Below, piece after piece: positions 11,291-23,327 of a DNA stretch of 64,000 nucleotides. Where the stretch lies: NCBI GenBank assembly GCA_950295325.1, contig OX485803.1:37897554-37961553 (forward strand), given 5' to 3'. The position numbers and the translations under genes were made by a program. The notes under the pieces are model-generated. The model did no database searches. It had not been told where the DNA came from and was given only the letters and a program-made list of their open reading frames with translations. Positions within the stretch are counted from its first letter, which is position 1. Each line of letters opens with the position of its first letter. The DNA is from Polytrichum commune. Its lineage: Eukaryota; Streptophyta; Polytrichopsida; Polytrichales; Polytrichaceae.

Positions 11291-11773
11291 CTCCATCGCG
11301 GCAGAAATCCGGGCAGTCTGTGGAAGGAGGAGCAGGTTACAAAGAAACAAGGGGAGTGGCAGAATGGAGTTTTTGAAAGAGTATGGGCCGCGCACTCCCC
11401 GAGGACGGCCGGCATCCCACCCATCGATGGATGTGGGTCATGGATGTGGATGATGGATCTCATGATGATCCATCCGCCCCAATGGCATGATGCCGCCATG
11501 GGGTCATGCGGTCATGGTAGCTGCTAGGGTAGACCGTAACCTCGGGAGGTGGGACGGCCCCGTTCCGTTGAAAGTGTGGCCAGCAGGGCAGGCCGCGTGG
11601 CAGCCACGGTGGCGGTGCTGGCGGGCGCAGGCCGGGAGAGAAAGGGGACCCTTCCCGTGCAAGGAGGCTTTCGTCGTTAGTGGCTGCTGGTACTGTGGCC
11701 CCTTCTGCCACCCGACTGCAGGGCCTCGATTTCCTAAACTCAATAAAGACTATTGGGTCCGGTAATGTTAGGG
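11253..11773 (-). repeat. right terminal inverted repeat of the MULE
   Basis: Reverse-complement partner of 1581-2101, same length. Its inner edge runs straight into an 18-bp-period tandem repeat (11170-11290), and similarity to the left arm stops there. It should drive the - strand transposase gene. Confidence 0.93.
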
Positions 11774-11782
11774 GAAAAAAAC

Positions 11783-14639
11783 ACTACATCAAATGATCCA
11801 TTAAAAATTGAAGTGACATGTACTACTAGGCACCTTAAGTACTATCAATTATAGCTCAAGCATTTTAGAAAACTTAACCCTTAACAATTGGAGAACATCA
11901 TGCACTTACTTACAAACTTAACTTTAGCCTTTGTTCTATTAATTGAGGAGGAGACTTTATTGGCCTTTCCCGAAATGCCGGCCTCTTAGGCGGCCACGTT
12001 ACTTTCTAGGGTTAGGGTTTTGTTATCCTTCGGGTTCCCTTTCTAACTAGGACACCAAAGTTAGGCTGGATAAATTTTTTGGCTTGCGAATTTTATAGAT
12101 ACCTTATTACTTTGTTCATTCTAGGGCATGTACTTTCCATTTCTTGGGTTCAACAGTAATATAGTCTTAGTATAAACTTCAAAATCCATAAATTACAAAC
12201 TATGTAACAAACTTTGTAAATTGATATTGTATACTAGAGCTAATGGTTTGATGTAGTGTTGCTTAGGCTCATCCGAGCTCAATCTTGATATCTTCATGTT
12301 ACCTGAGTACTTGGAAGTTGTTTGTACTTGATGCCTACATAAGTACTTGTAATGTTCACAACTTTGGAAATCAAGCCCACTCCTTGTTATATTTTTAAAA
12401 CTATGAATTAAAGCTCAAGTTGTATATTTGATTCACATGTAATATAGGTAATCACTACACAAAATAAATTCTACAAATTATTTGTGCACATCCAAAGATG
12501 CATCCACAAAAAAATGAAGTGAATTCTTCTTAATATTTATCTGGTAATATATTTTTCATATTAATGTAAATATAAATGTTCTTCATTAGGTGTGAGAAAT
12601 ATTTCAAGTACAAGTTGATCATATCAACTCTATGTAGATCATGTATTTTTTTGAATTTTTTATTAAATAACCAAACTTGAATTATTTTACAGACATAACA
12701 TATATGGCTTCTAGAAGTAACAACAACTATTGAATAATTTTGAATAATATGAAAGTTCTCCTCAAAACCTAAATAGTGAGACTAAAATTCAATCAGGTAA
12801 AGATATCCAAAAGATATTAATATATGAATAAGTGGAGGTTTGGCCAATTGTCAATCCTTGACCTTTTATCATTATCAAACATAAAGCTATCCAAAATATA
12901 AAGATATTGGATATTAAACATTATGATGAACACCATTATTACATGTTAAGTGATGAACTGATAACTTATAATACTAAGGGATAAATAACCTACAAAGAAA
13001 GTTAATTGGGACCTTGAATTCGACCATTTGACATTTGGTGATATATTGAGTTACTTAATACTAGAACTTAAAAGTTCAATAGAAATATGATTACTTACAA
13101 GAAAAACACACAAAACTAGAACCTCCAAATTATTGTTTAGTTTGATAGTTACAAAGAAACTCATTTAGAATTATCACGTGGAAGTTCTTTTCTATTTATT
13201 TATTTATAGATTACTTAGAGTTATTTGGTTATTTTAAAGGATACATATAGAAAAAAAATTATTAGTTAGGAAGGTTAATTAAAGTATATCAATGAATGAG
13301 CCACCTGAAGGCTATGATATATGTTAGTTCAATATACATAAATAATCAAATGAAAAAGGCTCTAAATACAAAAGAACGCATGTCTTAATAACATAATAAG
13401 GTTGGAAATAGAATTGGAAAATGACAAATAAGTGGCTAGCAATGGTAAGTTATTGTAGTCTAATTATTTGCAATTAAAAATATGCATTCATAAAAAATAA
13501 TTAATTCTAAAAATAATTAATGTAAATAAAATTTTATTATCTAAATCTAAAAATATGTATTCATTTATATTGAACCTTAGAAATATGTGTTAATAATAAT
13601 TTCACTAAAATAAAATCATTAATTGAATATGAACAATGCACTTGACCTTTTATTTTACTGTTATTGAACTCTTGACCTGGCAATCTTTCAACATACCAAA
13701 ATTTAACTTATATATAAATATATATCCAACCAAAAATATTTGATTATTTTTACTAGTTACTGTTCAATAAAGTGTTTAATCTCGGCATGAGAGAGTATTT
13801 TTGTTCCAATGACCTTTTGTGAGGTGGACGTTGGGTTATTATTAACATTACAAACAAACATTTTATGCATGCCAGCCTTGAAAGAGGTCCAAAGTTTTTA
13901 TTTATTTATTTAATTATGAAAATTTCTCATGTCCATTCTAATCAACAAAACTACCAAAACGTGTTTAAGAACTCATGAGAAATTGGTAGGTCATAGTTGT
14001 TCTATGACAGACCAAGTGATGTTACAACATGATATATGAAAGGTGCGGCTTTCCAAGAATTGCATTATAGATTCCAAATGGGGAACAAGTCAACAAATTT
14101 CATGAGTAACTGGACCGAAATACAAATCAACACAATGAACTCAAACAATTGTTGAAGGATATATTCAAAGAAGATGTTGTAGCAGTTTTACAAATTCATC
14201 TAGAATAATGGCTTGCTCGAGGTAATACTATGACCCACTTACTATAGTGCATGCCAACGCTATTAATATTATTCATAGGTGAAGAGCTAGATTGGTATGA
14301 GATCATATGTTCTTTTAAGTTCCATTTGTACTTGAACTAGTTGAAATATTTGCACAACCATAGATATCACTATTTCAATTTTGTCATGTCATTTATAACC
14401 TAGAAATGGACAAATCTTTGGTCATACAAGCAAATTCTTGAGGAAATTCTTGAAGGAATGTGTAGGAATTCTTAAATTGAGTTATGGAAAATTTTATAAA
14501 AGATTATGTTATTCATGCATTGGCAACTGATGGGCCCCAAAAACTACAACAATGCAAATTATTGGGTGCACCTTATGTGCAAAGAGTTGTTCATATTTTG
14601 AATGATTGTTCCTTATACCTACTTTTCAGTCCCGGGGGT
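11783..14639. other. AT-rich intergenic DNA
   Basis: Right flank of the MULE insertion. No frame with protein-like composition, no splice-supported exon and no clear element ends were seen. A TTAGGGTTAGGGTTTTG telo-like word is near 12005-12022. Confidence 0.6.
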
Positions 14640-14910
14640 GTACCGTAGTACCATAGCTGGTTCGTTCAAAAATAATTCTAAAAATAAAAAACGTAAAAAT
14701 TATGAAATTATGAAGATAGAAAAACGAAAATAAAATTAATTAATTTTTGCAATCTTTTGGTGTTTCTAAGCCATTTAAGGTCATTTTTACTGATTTTTTT
14801 GCTAAAAATGAAAATTGAGAAATTCAATTTTTTGAGAGGCGAACCTTATTTTTTCAAAATAAATAAATATTCGTTCGCCAGGGGACGAACCAGCTATTGT
14901 GTTACGGTAC
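14640..14910. mobile_element. MITE-like inverted-repeat element, 271 bp
   Basis: Ends are imperfect inverted repeats: GTACCGTAGTACCATAGCTG on the left and the complement of GTACCGTAACACAATAGCTG on the right, both continuing into GGTTCGT. The interior is very AT-rich. I could not fix a target duplication, so the superfamily is open. Confidence 0.6.
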
Positions 14911-17806
14911 TCTTCATTGGAAACCTAAATGATGCAGGTTAGTCACTGAAATTAAACCCCCTATACACAAGAATATAGAGAGAAACAAATGTATATGTAA
15001 TGGCAAGCTAAAAATGGACTCATGTATTTATACTAAGCTTTTTAGTTTAATGTGATAAATACCTCCACTACATATAGAAAAGCAACACCATAACAACCCA
15101 TAACCCAAATTCAATTCATAACCCAAATGCAAACCCTAATAAGAATGGACAAGGTAGTCATTAAGGACAATATCACATGACAACAATGGATGACAACATG
15201 AATCGGATGAAAGTAAGACACCTATTGTTAATTTTCTCTCTCAACCTCAAGGCCCCCTTTTGTACACGTACCTTTACTTCAATATTCTTAATAATCTATT
15301 CATATGTATACATAATAGAAAAATAATGCCTCTCCCTTATGTATACTATGTACACTAATGCCTCAAATAATTCCCCTTCTTACATGCACATTAGTTCATA
15401 TGTGGTATGAAGAGTCTACCCCCTGGGTTTTCAATGCAACCAAACTTTATAGCCCTCGTAATAATCCAAATTTGAAGTGAATGTAATGGATTGGGCTAAC
15501 ATCTTCAACATTTGGATAAACATGCGAGACCAAAAGATACTTACACTTGATTGATAGTTTATTACTACAAATCAAACATGTATTTTTATTATTTAACATA
15601 TAAGTTTCTTAAAATATTATGTAACCCAAAATTAAGGTGAAATTTTAGAGTGCAATCTAGATATCGATTGAGATCCATTACTGTTTTTGAAAACATTACA
15701 TGAAACTTTGGATTTGGATTTAAAGGTCAAGTGGAATTTGTCAAACATTGGTGTCTACAGTCTACCATCGACTCCTCAACTCACTCATGGACAAAGTTGG
15801 AATTGTCCTTTTTGTCATCAAAATACTTGTGAACTAAAAGATAATAATAGCCCAAAAGATATGTGCCATGTCTGTGAACTGTTATTGTACTCAAAAGTCA
15901 ACAAACATGTACTTCACAATACTTCATGATGCACATTCTACCGGATAAAGAAAACAATGTGATGAACATTAATCATCTTAGTAAAGGAATTCACATTGAC
16001 ATTGACATCAAGTTATAGTAGAGCTCACTCCAAAATTAATATCCTCGACACTAATTGGCATAGAAAGAAAAGAAAAGAAAAGAAGAAAAAAAACGTTGGT
16101 AAAGTCAACATGGAGAAATGAAAGTGGGGGCTGCTGGAATACCAATATGTCAATAGAAGATTACCACACTAATTGAAGTTTAAAGCTGTAATCGGTTGAC
16201 ATTCCAACCACTAGTTCTAGTTGTTCAATAAGCCGCTCACGATTTAAGGTATGTGGGTGTTATTTGGTTCCTTTTTCATATTCTCCAATTTCTACTGATT
16301 AGTTTCACACAACAAAAATTGTGTTGCATTAACAAATCTACGATGAAACATATGCAAAAAATGGACTGTAAATTGAACCTCCCATGTTGTAGTTAAGGTT
16401 ATCGGAAGGACAAGTTTGTTGATTTCTGAGCTGGATACATAGGTCCTCTCAATTGTGTTGACTATTGAGTGTAGAGTAGTTATTAATATTTGAAGACATA
16501 GTTCAATCTCTTTTTAACATGTGCAAATCTGGTGCTTGCCGTTTGATCCTCACCGAACCGCATACAAACCAAACAGACAGGTTCGATTAAGAAAATTAAC
16601 CGCATAACACACGCATATCTTAGGTGATTTTACCATATGTGGGTGTGTTCATCATGACTAGACAAACGATCCATTTAAGATTGTTCAAAAAAAAAGTACT
16701 TTTGATATTATTCTTCACAAAAAGTCATTCCATATACCAATCAAACATAGGCATTTGCATTAGACTTGTGTTCTACAAAGGCCCCCACACCTTATTTCCT
16801 GAGTGGTTGGAGACTGAGGTCCAGCCAAGCCTATTACGAGGTGGAAACAGAGTGAACTATTTATATAATAAAGAGTAGCGAAAACATAGTGAACCTTCTA
16901 CAGTAAATCAATGACTAAGTATTGAAATTGTAGTTTCCAAATGACATGAATGTACTATATAAGTAGGGAGTGGTTTTGAACTTCAAACAATTCTCATCGG
17001 TCAAAATCAATGAGCATTATTATTGAATGCACATTCTACAAAAAGGATTCATGACTTGTCCAGCATAAACAGTCCAATTCCATTTGATCAAGATATGAGC
17101 ATCAGAACACACAAATGTGAAGGAGATTTTTTCTATCTTACAAAGTGGAATCCTTGAGCACAACACACATGGAGAGGATGCAAACACCTAAGTTACATAG
17201 TACATTCACTGCTTGAAGAAGGATATCTATTTGTCTGCCACAAGTCTGCAGAATCGAAGCACCAACACTGACGTGCCCCTATGCAGTAAGTACCTATGCA
17301 CAAATGTATGGAGCAAGTAGCACCGCCTTTTCCTAAGCAAAAAATGGGACTCTGCTGTGGATCACATGAGATGGGCTGGCTATGGATGACGTCGAGTCAC
17401 ATTTATCTATGCATCGTCAGTATCCCATCTTCTGCACAGATGGTGCTTGCTCGTATGCCACTCGGTTATGTTGCCACCCTGAACAATTAACAGAACGATT
17501 CACATCACTTGCTGGGAAAATCACGCACATTTTTGCATCATCAGGCTTACTCCATCAAAGGTAGAACATAAGTAAAATGCATGTCATTTCCATTAGGAAG
17601 AGATTATGCCCTCCACCCGAAGTTTCTTAGGGAAAACCACACATCCACCTCATTCAAAAGATAATGTCATATGGTCCAAGGTATTATCTACGAAGTTCTC
17701 CAATCGTGTGTCCATAATTAGATCTTTCACATTCTAGCATCGTCAGGCTTAATTCATCAACATTAGATAATGGTGATGGGGTGGATCCAGATCTACATGA
17801 AGAACA
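14911..17806. other. AT-rich intergenic DNA downstream of PLAC8
   Basis: No supported gene. A frame at 15687-15929 has two CxxC pairs but no family match. Two similar words, CATCAGGCTTACTCCATCAA near 17538 and CGTCAGGCTTAATTCATCAA near 17741, hint at an old duplication. Confidence 0.5.
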
Positions 17807-20022
17807 TCACATACCAAGAGCAGGGTCGATGCCATGATGTTGAAGCTCACGGATTTGTTGGGACAAGGAGCAACAAGTGCACCAGTAATCAGTGCAGCAA
17901 TCACCACAAGGAGCAGGAGGCAAGCCATATTTGGCCCTCAGGCGTCCCCTGTAGCCACAACTGTACAAGAACCCACAACCTGTGCAATATTGGAGTAGAC
18001 ACCACAAGCATCCTGCACTCCCACATGCTGCATGTCCACACAACAACCAGAATCATAAGAAAATTGTCACCAAACATCGATGAATCCATTCCAACAAACG
18101 ATTGGCCTAGCTCCTTTGACTTGATCATTCATAACCGGGGAGCACATCAACCACAACTCCCTTTTGATTTTCTATATGCACACAGAACATTTCATCCATA
18201 ATCTCCAACATTTGTCTCATAAGAGACTAGCTATGTCCCATAAACGGCTTGAGTAGGTGGGTGCCTTGCTATGATATAATGCACCTTGTCATTTACTTTC
18301 CTCTTACCAGTGATGTAGTCCACAACCATTCAATTCTCCTCCAAGTTGATCATTCACAACTAATCACTCATTCAAGTAAAGAGCACATTTAACAACTCCC
18401 TTTTGTTTTTCTATATAAACATTAGATCATTTCACCCACAACTTCTAATATTTGCCCCTGAGCATATTGGTTATGCTTCATTAACGGCTTGAGTAGGTGA
18501 ATGTCTTGCTGCTATTGCAGCTTTTCGTCATTCACTTTCCTCTCACCAGTTACGTAGTTCAAAACCATCGTCTTGATAGTCCTCCCAAAGCCCATCTTAA
18601 AGACTTTAGTAAAGTTTGAGGAACAAACTTTGTGGCACGAGTGAATAATAGCGTCAGGGGGCTAGTCAACTATAAGTGAACTCAAAAGTGCGATACTAAG
18701 GCAGTGGGGGTGTGCCACTTCATGGAAACCAGATTAAAAACGGCTATTGTTTCATATTCTCTGATTCCTCTCAACTTGCATAGCAATGGCCCAGAGTTCT
18801 TTAAGGTGCTTGGATGCTTCTTTCACGCATAAAAAAGCTGTAGGGGCCACGACTCACAGTTCACCTTTGTACGAGAAGCAGATGAACTTACAGACTTTTT
18901 AGTTACTTCTTTTACTCAAAAGAAGATTGTTGAGTAACAAATCTACTGCCACTTCCAGCTTAGTACTTTCTAATGTTCAAGATATTGACAAATTAAAAAT
19001 GAAACAAAAAAAAGGGAACGAGAATCATAATGAGGAGAGATACAGTAGAGACAGTGGAAAAAAAAACTACTCACAGCTTACGCCTTGATCAATGATCTCC
19101 GCCAAGCGTCCAACCAACACACACGGGCAGCAGGTCGCACACATACCTGTCGGACCATAAAACAACTGAATCATTAGTCTAACTTCATGTCAGGTCCAAA
19201 TGCAGTGTATATATGTATTGTAATTTGTGGATGTTCATGTTCTCCCCATCGGTGTAGCGCAAACTGTAGTGTACCATTTACAGTGCTTCCGAACTTCGTA
19301 TTATATTCGAGGAAACTAGGCAGGATTCCAAAAAAAACAAAAAAAAACAAAAAAACGAAAAAAACGAAATCGAAATCAATCTTCAGGATAACACACTAGA
19401 CCTGCTAATTACTGTACTTATAAATGCTTAACCCCCGTTTAACATGCTCGTCGCATCCATCAATCATGCTTTCGATGATTCCGATATATAAGAAGCGCAT
19501 CATATTCTTTCGGGAAAGACATCGTTGTTGTCACCCTTACAATTTCCTCAAAGCGGTCAAGAGGCTGCGTGGTTGAAATTTATCTAGGAAACAAAACTGA
19601 GAATGCCGATCTCGGCTTACGCATGGTCCTGTAGCACCTCTTAGATGTGAAACGGTCTCTGCGGAGTTTTCAACTCGAGGCTGGGGCAGGGTCAAGATCT
19701 TGCAGCAAAATTAACCTTCGCATAGGACCAACTTCTGGAAATGGGCTTGTAGAAGTCATGACGAAGATGATGAGGATGATGGCACTCAAAAAGAGAAGCG
19801 GACTACGTCTGGCCTCATCGTCACGATGTTCGCCAATTAGTAGTGCCGATTCCATGAGCTTTGCCACCAACATCGTGCGCGTGATGAGGATCTCTCAACA
19901 ACATTAATTCCACTTGTGCAGATGAACGAAAGTAGTAACTTACAGGAATTGATGTCTTCGAAGCATCCACAAATATCTGTGGACCACTGGCCGCTGCCAG
20001 GAGGTGGGTACGAGGCCGCCAT
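17807..20022 (-). CDS. PLAC8-domain protein (cell number regulator / cadmium resistance family), three exons
   Basis: Model: exon 1 20022-19944 (ATG; donor GTAAGT), intron 797 bp, exon 2 19146-19075 (acceptor CGACAG, donor GTGAGT), intron 1047 bp, exon 3 18027-17807 (acceptor CATGCAG). Both junctions are phase 1 and the total is 372 nt, 123 residues plus stop. Exon 1 encodes a Pro/Gly N-terminus and WSTDICGCFEDINSC. Exon 2 gives CMCATCCPCVLVGRLAEIID with the family C-x5-CPC motif. Exon 3 gives a Cys-rich hydrophobic stretch ending TGCGFLYSCGYR, then KYGLPPAPCGDCC and the usual C-terminal RELQHHGID. Length and motif order match the plant family, which are small plasma-membrane proteins linked to metal export or organ size. 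I see no stop or frameshift. It is the only intact host gene in the window. Which PLAC8 subgroup it belongs to is not decided. Confidence 0.9.
18121..18572 (-). repeat. two tandem ~226-bp units inside PLAC8 intron 2
   Basis: Unit 1 is about 18121-18346, unit 2 about 18347-18572. Both contain ACAACTCCCTTTTG, ACGGCTTGAGTAGGTG, TCATT-ACTTTCCTCT and ACCAGT-A-GTAGT words in the same order. They are diverged, so the duplication is old. Confidence 0.75.
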
Positions 20023-20267
20023 GTGTACTGATCTGAAGCTCCTAGCCCTCTTGACGTCGAACGGTCTAGACGTCCAGAGGTGGGTCGCAGTTGAGAAAAA
20101 CAGAGTTAACTTAATTAGAGATGCGACTCGGGTCTAGAAGTGATGAGAAGTGACGTGAATGGCAACTGGGAAGTAGACGGGGATTCCCAAGTGAGGAAGA
20201 AGGAGGAGGAACAGGCTGCAGGAGGAGAGATGGCGATGGATACGGGAACTCCGAGCTGGATGGAGCG

Positions 20268-20336
20268 CTATTTAGCAACGGCTATGGCGGCGGCATCTCC
20301 GCCCCCATCCACGCCCCCGTTGACTATCTTGGCCAT
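20268..20336 (-). promoter_or_regulatory. possible uORF upstream of PLAC8
   Basis: ATG at 20336-20334 opens a 22-codon frame rich in Gly/Ala that ends in TAG at 20270-20268, about 245 bp before the PLAC8 ATG. Whether it is in the transcript is unknown. The surrounding 20023-20340 DNA is GC-richer than its neighbours, as expected for a 5' UTR or proximal promoter. Confidence 0.3.
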
Positions 20337-20434
20337 CTAATTCTCCCCAACCCTACTTAAAGCTACATACCAATTTCTAAGTCCTTGCGAGCGAGCGATC
20401 GATCGAGGAGTTAAAGTCCGACTCCCGGGGATCC

Positions 20435-23327
20435 CCCTGTCACTAGGGCGCTCCATAGAACCAAGGGCAGAGTGAACCCTGGCCATGGATGCGCCCCGGG
20501 ACGGTGGACGGCCGAGATTTGAGGCGGGCAGCTACCCCTGCCAGGGCTGCGGGCCGGGCCGGGCAGGGCAGGGCTGGGGCCCACGGAGGAGGCAGGGGAG
20601 CTAGGCCAGTTGGGCCACTTCACACACGAGGCTGCGAGCCCAAACTTGGACACCTTCGCACTTGGACTATATTCAAATATTGTTCTCCCTCTTTAGTATG
20701 ACACGTTTAGGAAACACACCAAAAAATCGTATTATCGAGGTGCCCGCCTTCTCATTAATATGACAAATGGCGTAAAGTTGTCGTATTATCGCGGGAATAC
20801 GAAAACATAAGTAATTTGTGCTTAAACATATATACAATGAGGTTAAGCAACATAGATGGTATGACTTATAACTCATAACTCCAAAAAAATACAAATATTC
20901 TTAAGAATTCTTGAAATAAAAGTCCAAAGATCTCTAGTGTTGCTTACCTAGTATAGCAATTGTCATCTTATCTAAATTCCCTACTAAATTTTGAAATGAT
21001 GCATGATGTTAAGCATCAAGATATTGGTGATACTATATCACCCGTGTATAAGGCAACATACTAGGCATGAGGCTACTCTAACCCTAACCATGTCCATTCT
21101 ACATTAGTAACTTGATATCATTAAGTTCTCAATGAAAAGTGAAGTTTCCAAGTAGTTTTCAAGTAGTTCCCAAATGAAAATGGATGTACTTTAGATGTAC
21201 ATAACATAGATTAAAAGAATTTTAGCGGTAACTACCTCTTTGATATGACAAAACGGAGATTCTAAATGTCGCATTATTGAGTGTCATAGTCGAGAGAATT
21301 TTGGACCAAAAAGTTTGGCTCCCCAAAAATGTGAATAATATCGAGGGTGTCATATAAACGAGTGTTGTATAACCAAGTTAGATTATACCACCTCTTGGAG
21401 GTAGGTCTAACACAAAACCGGGAGACCATGGCACTCCGAAATCTCACAACCATTGATTTATTTGATTTTACCATGTGTGAGGACCCACATGAATAGAAAT
21501 TCATAGAAATAGCATTTGGTTGAGAGGCCAGTCACATATGGCTTCACACTATACTCAAGGATCCATGATCACACTACATGATTTTGGAGGTGTCTTGGAT
21601 CGGCCTTTGTACACTTTCTTTTGGGCTCTCACAATTTCAGGGTCACGGCATTCGCCTCGTGTGTGAAGTGACCCTAAATGCAACCTACAACTAGTAAGGA
21701 GGATAGGAAGGGTTTATGAGGGGATTTAACAATCATTTCACAAACGAATCAGACTGTCAACCTAAATAGCTTTTAGGATAGGCAAACCACATATCACTCA
21801 AATATAGTCTATTGGTGTCCCAATACCGAATAAGGATTATCTACATTAGATGTAAGCAATTGCAACCCTGGACGTATACAACTACCCCTTGTAATTTCAA
21901 TAATGCAAGGAATTCAATTACATCCATGCTACAAGGTCAAGTAAATCTAATATATTCATCAGGTAAGGTTATCCCCAATATGGATTCGCCATTATGTTCA
22001 ATTAGAAGTGTATATTGTCTATTGAGGAAGATGGATTTGTAAACAATTTAGATGATGTGGGAGAAGATGATGTAGTTTCTCCTTCACAAAGCCCTGAATT
22101 TAACCCTCTATCTCCAACCATGAATGATATTGGTGTGTGAGATGATAGTCTTGGTATAGTACAAGTGCAACAATCAAAAGTCAAGGATCCTCCTCAAATC
22201 CAAGTTTGATTGGCAAAGCTAAATGATCTATATGTTGAGTTGGGTCGAGATTTCTTCACAACATACAAGAAGACAACTATAGGTTTTGAACATATAGAAA
22301 ACGCAATCAAGAGGTTGAATGGCCTAAAAAAAGAACGCCAATTTGTTTTAAATCCTCAATCAGTTATTGTACGTATATCTTTACCTCATGCTAGTAATAA
22401 TATCGCTTTAGTTCAAGCCAATGTGTCAAGGATCAGGTTTGGGCATAGGAAGCCATGGAATCCCAAAAATAAGGATGTAGTTGGTTCAAGTGGGGACACG
22501 AACCCGTACACAAGCATAAGGTACTTATACTACACTACGATTTATTGAAATTGCTATTAGATAAATTGGTATGATTAGTTCATAACACAAATTTATTATT
22601 TCCATGGCCCAAATTTAGTCTATGCTTGGGGCCATGGCTCAAATATAACATCACCAATATCTTGATGCTTAACGTCATGCATCATTATTGTCTAGTTTCT
22701 TATTACATAACTCTTTATATTTTGTTATTAAAAAAATTATTAGTTTTCAAAATTTAGTAGGGAATTTAGATAAGATGACAATTGCTATACTAGGTAAGCA
22801 ACACTAGAGATCTTTGGACTTTTATTTCAAGAATTCTTGAGAATATTTGTATTTGTTTGGAGTTGTGAGTTATAAGTCATACCATCTATGTTGCTTAACC
22901 TCATTGTATATATGTTTAAGCACATATTACTTATGTTTTCGTATTCCCACGATAATACGACAACTTTACGCCATTTGTCATATTAATGAGAAGGCGGGCA
23001 CCTCGATAATACAATTTTTTGGTGTGTTTCCTAAACGCATCATACTAAAGAGGGAGAACAATATTTGAATATAGTCCAAGTGCGAAGGTGTCCAAGTTTG
23101 GGCTCGTAGCCTCGTGTGGGAAATGGCCCCACTGGCCTAGCTCCCCTGCCTCCACATGCCTCCTCCATGGGCCCCAGCCCCGGGCCAGCCATGCCCTGCC
23201 CTGCCCGGCCCGCAACCCTGGCAGGGGTAGCTGCCCGCCTCAAATCTCGGCCGTCCACCGTCCCGGGGCGCATCCATGGCCAGGGTTCACTCTGCCCTTG
23301 GTTCTATGGAGCGCCCTAGTGACAGGG
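20435..23327. mobile_element. family-A DNA element with ~600-bp terminal inverted repeats
   Basis: The left arm from 20435 (CCCTGTCACTAGGGCGCTCC) runs to about 21040; the right arm, about 22650-23327, is its complement with small indels. The outer 200 bp are very GC-rich, the inner part AT-rich. Flanks CTCCCGGGGATCC (left) and CTCCGATCC (right) could be a 9-bp target duplication with four extra bases on the left; this is tentative. A decayed coding stretch lies at 22006-22548. Long TIRs and a possible 9-bp duplication suggest a MULE or foldback type. The left end is about 410 bp upstream of the PLAC8 ATG. Confidence 0.8.
22006..22548 (+). pseudogene. decayed C-terminal coding remnant inside family-A element
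   Basis: One frame reads protein-like from 22006 to 22548, broken by TGA at 22138-22140 and 22207-22209. It has an acidic start, then a Lys/Asn-rich helix-like part (LNDLYVELGRDFFTTYKKTT), LNPQSVIVRI and a basic GHRKPWNPK tail. The tail resembles the ends of some MULE/FAR1-type proteins, but I cannot assign it firmly. Both stops are TGA, as CpG decay of CGA codons would give. Confidence 0.5.

Larger units (their letters stand above)
1581..11773. mobile_element. MuDR-like two-gene MULE transposon, 10.2 kb
   Basis: Seen: terminal inverted repeats of 521 bp begin CCCTAACATTACC at 1581 and end with its complement at 11773. The flanks GAAAAAAC (1573-1580) and GAAAAAAAC (11774-11782) look like a 9-bp target duplication that has lost one A on the left, as expected for Mutator-like elements. 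Inside are a + strand gene (4133-6725) and a - strand SWIM-type MULE transposase (10655-7896) that converge on a spacer near 6.7-7.3 kb. Known: maize MuDR also has long TIRs and two convergent genes, mudrA (transposase) and mudrB. Inference: this is a near-complete element with MuDR architecture. Both genes contain in-frame stops, so this copy is probably not autonomous, although the ends look young. Confidence 0.9.

Noticed and set aside
15687-15929. 80-codon frame with CPFC...CHVC, zinc-ribbon-like
   Set aside because: Only the Cys pairs stand out; no flanking domain and no splice partners.
16380-16640. Similarity to 34190-34490 as a defined element
   Set aside because: Only scattered short words are shared and no ends were found; noted as an old repeat.
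18760-18960. Copia integrase-like words (TTTAAGGTGCTTGGATGCTT)
   Set aside because: Too short, frame broken, inside PLAC8 intron 2.
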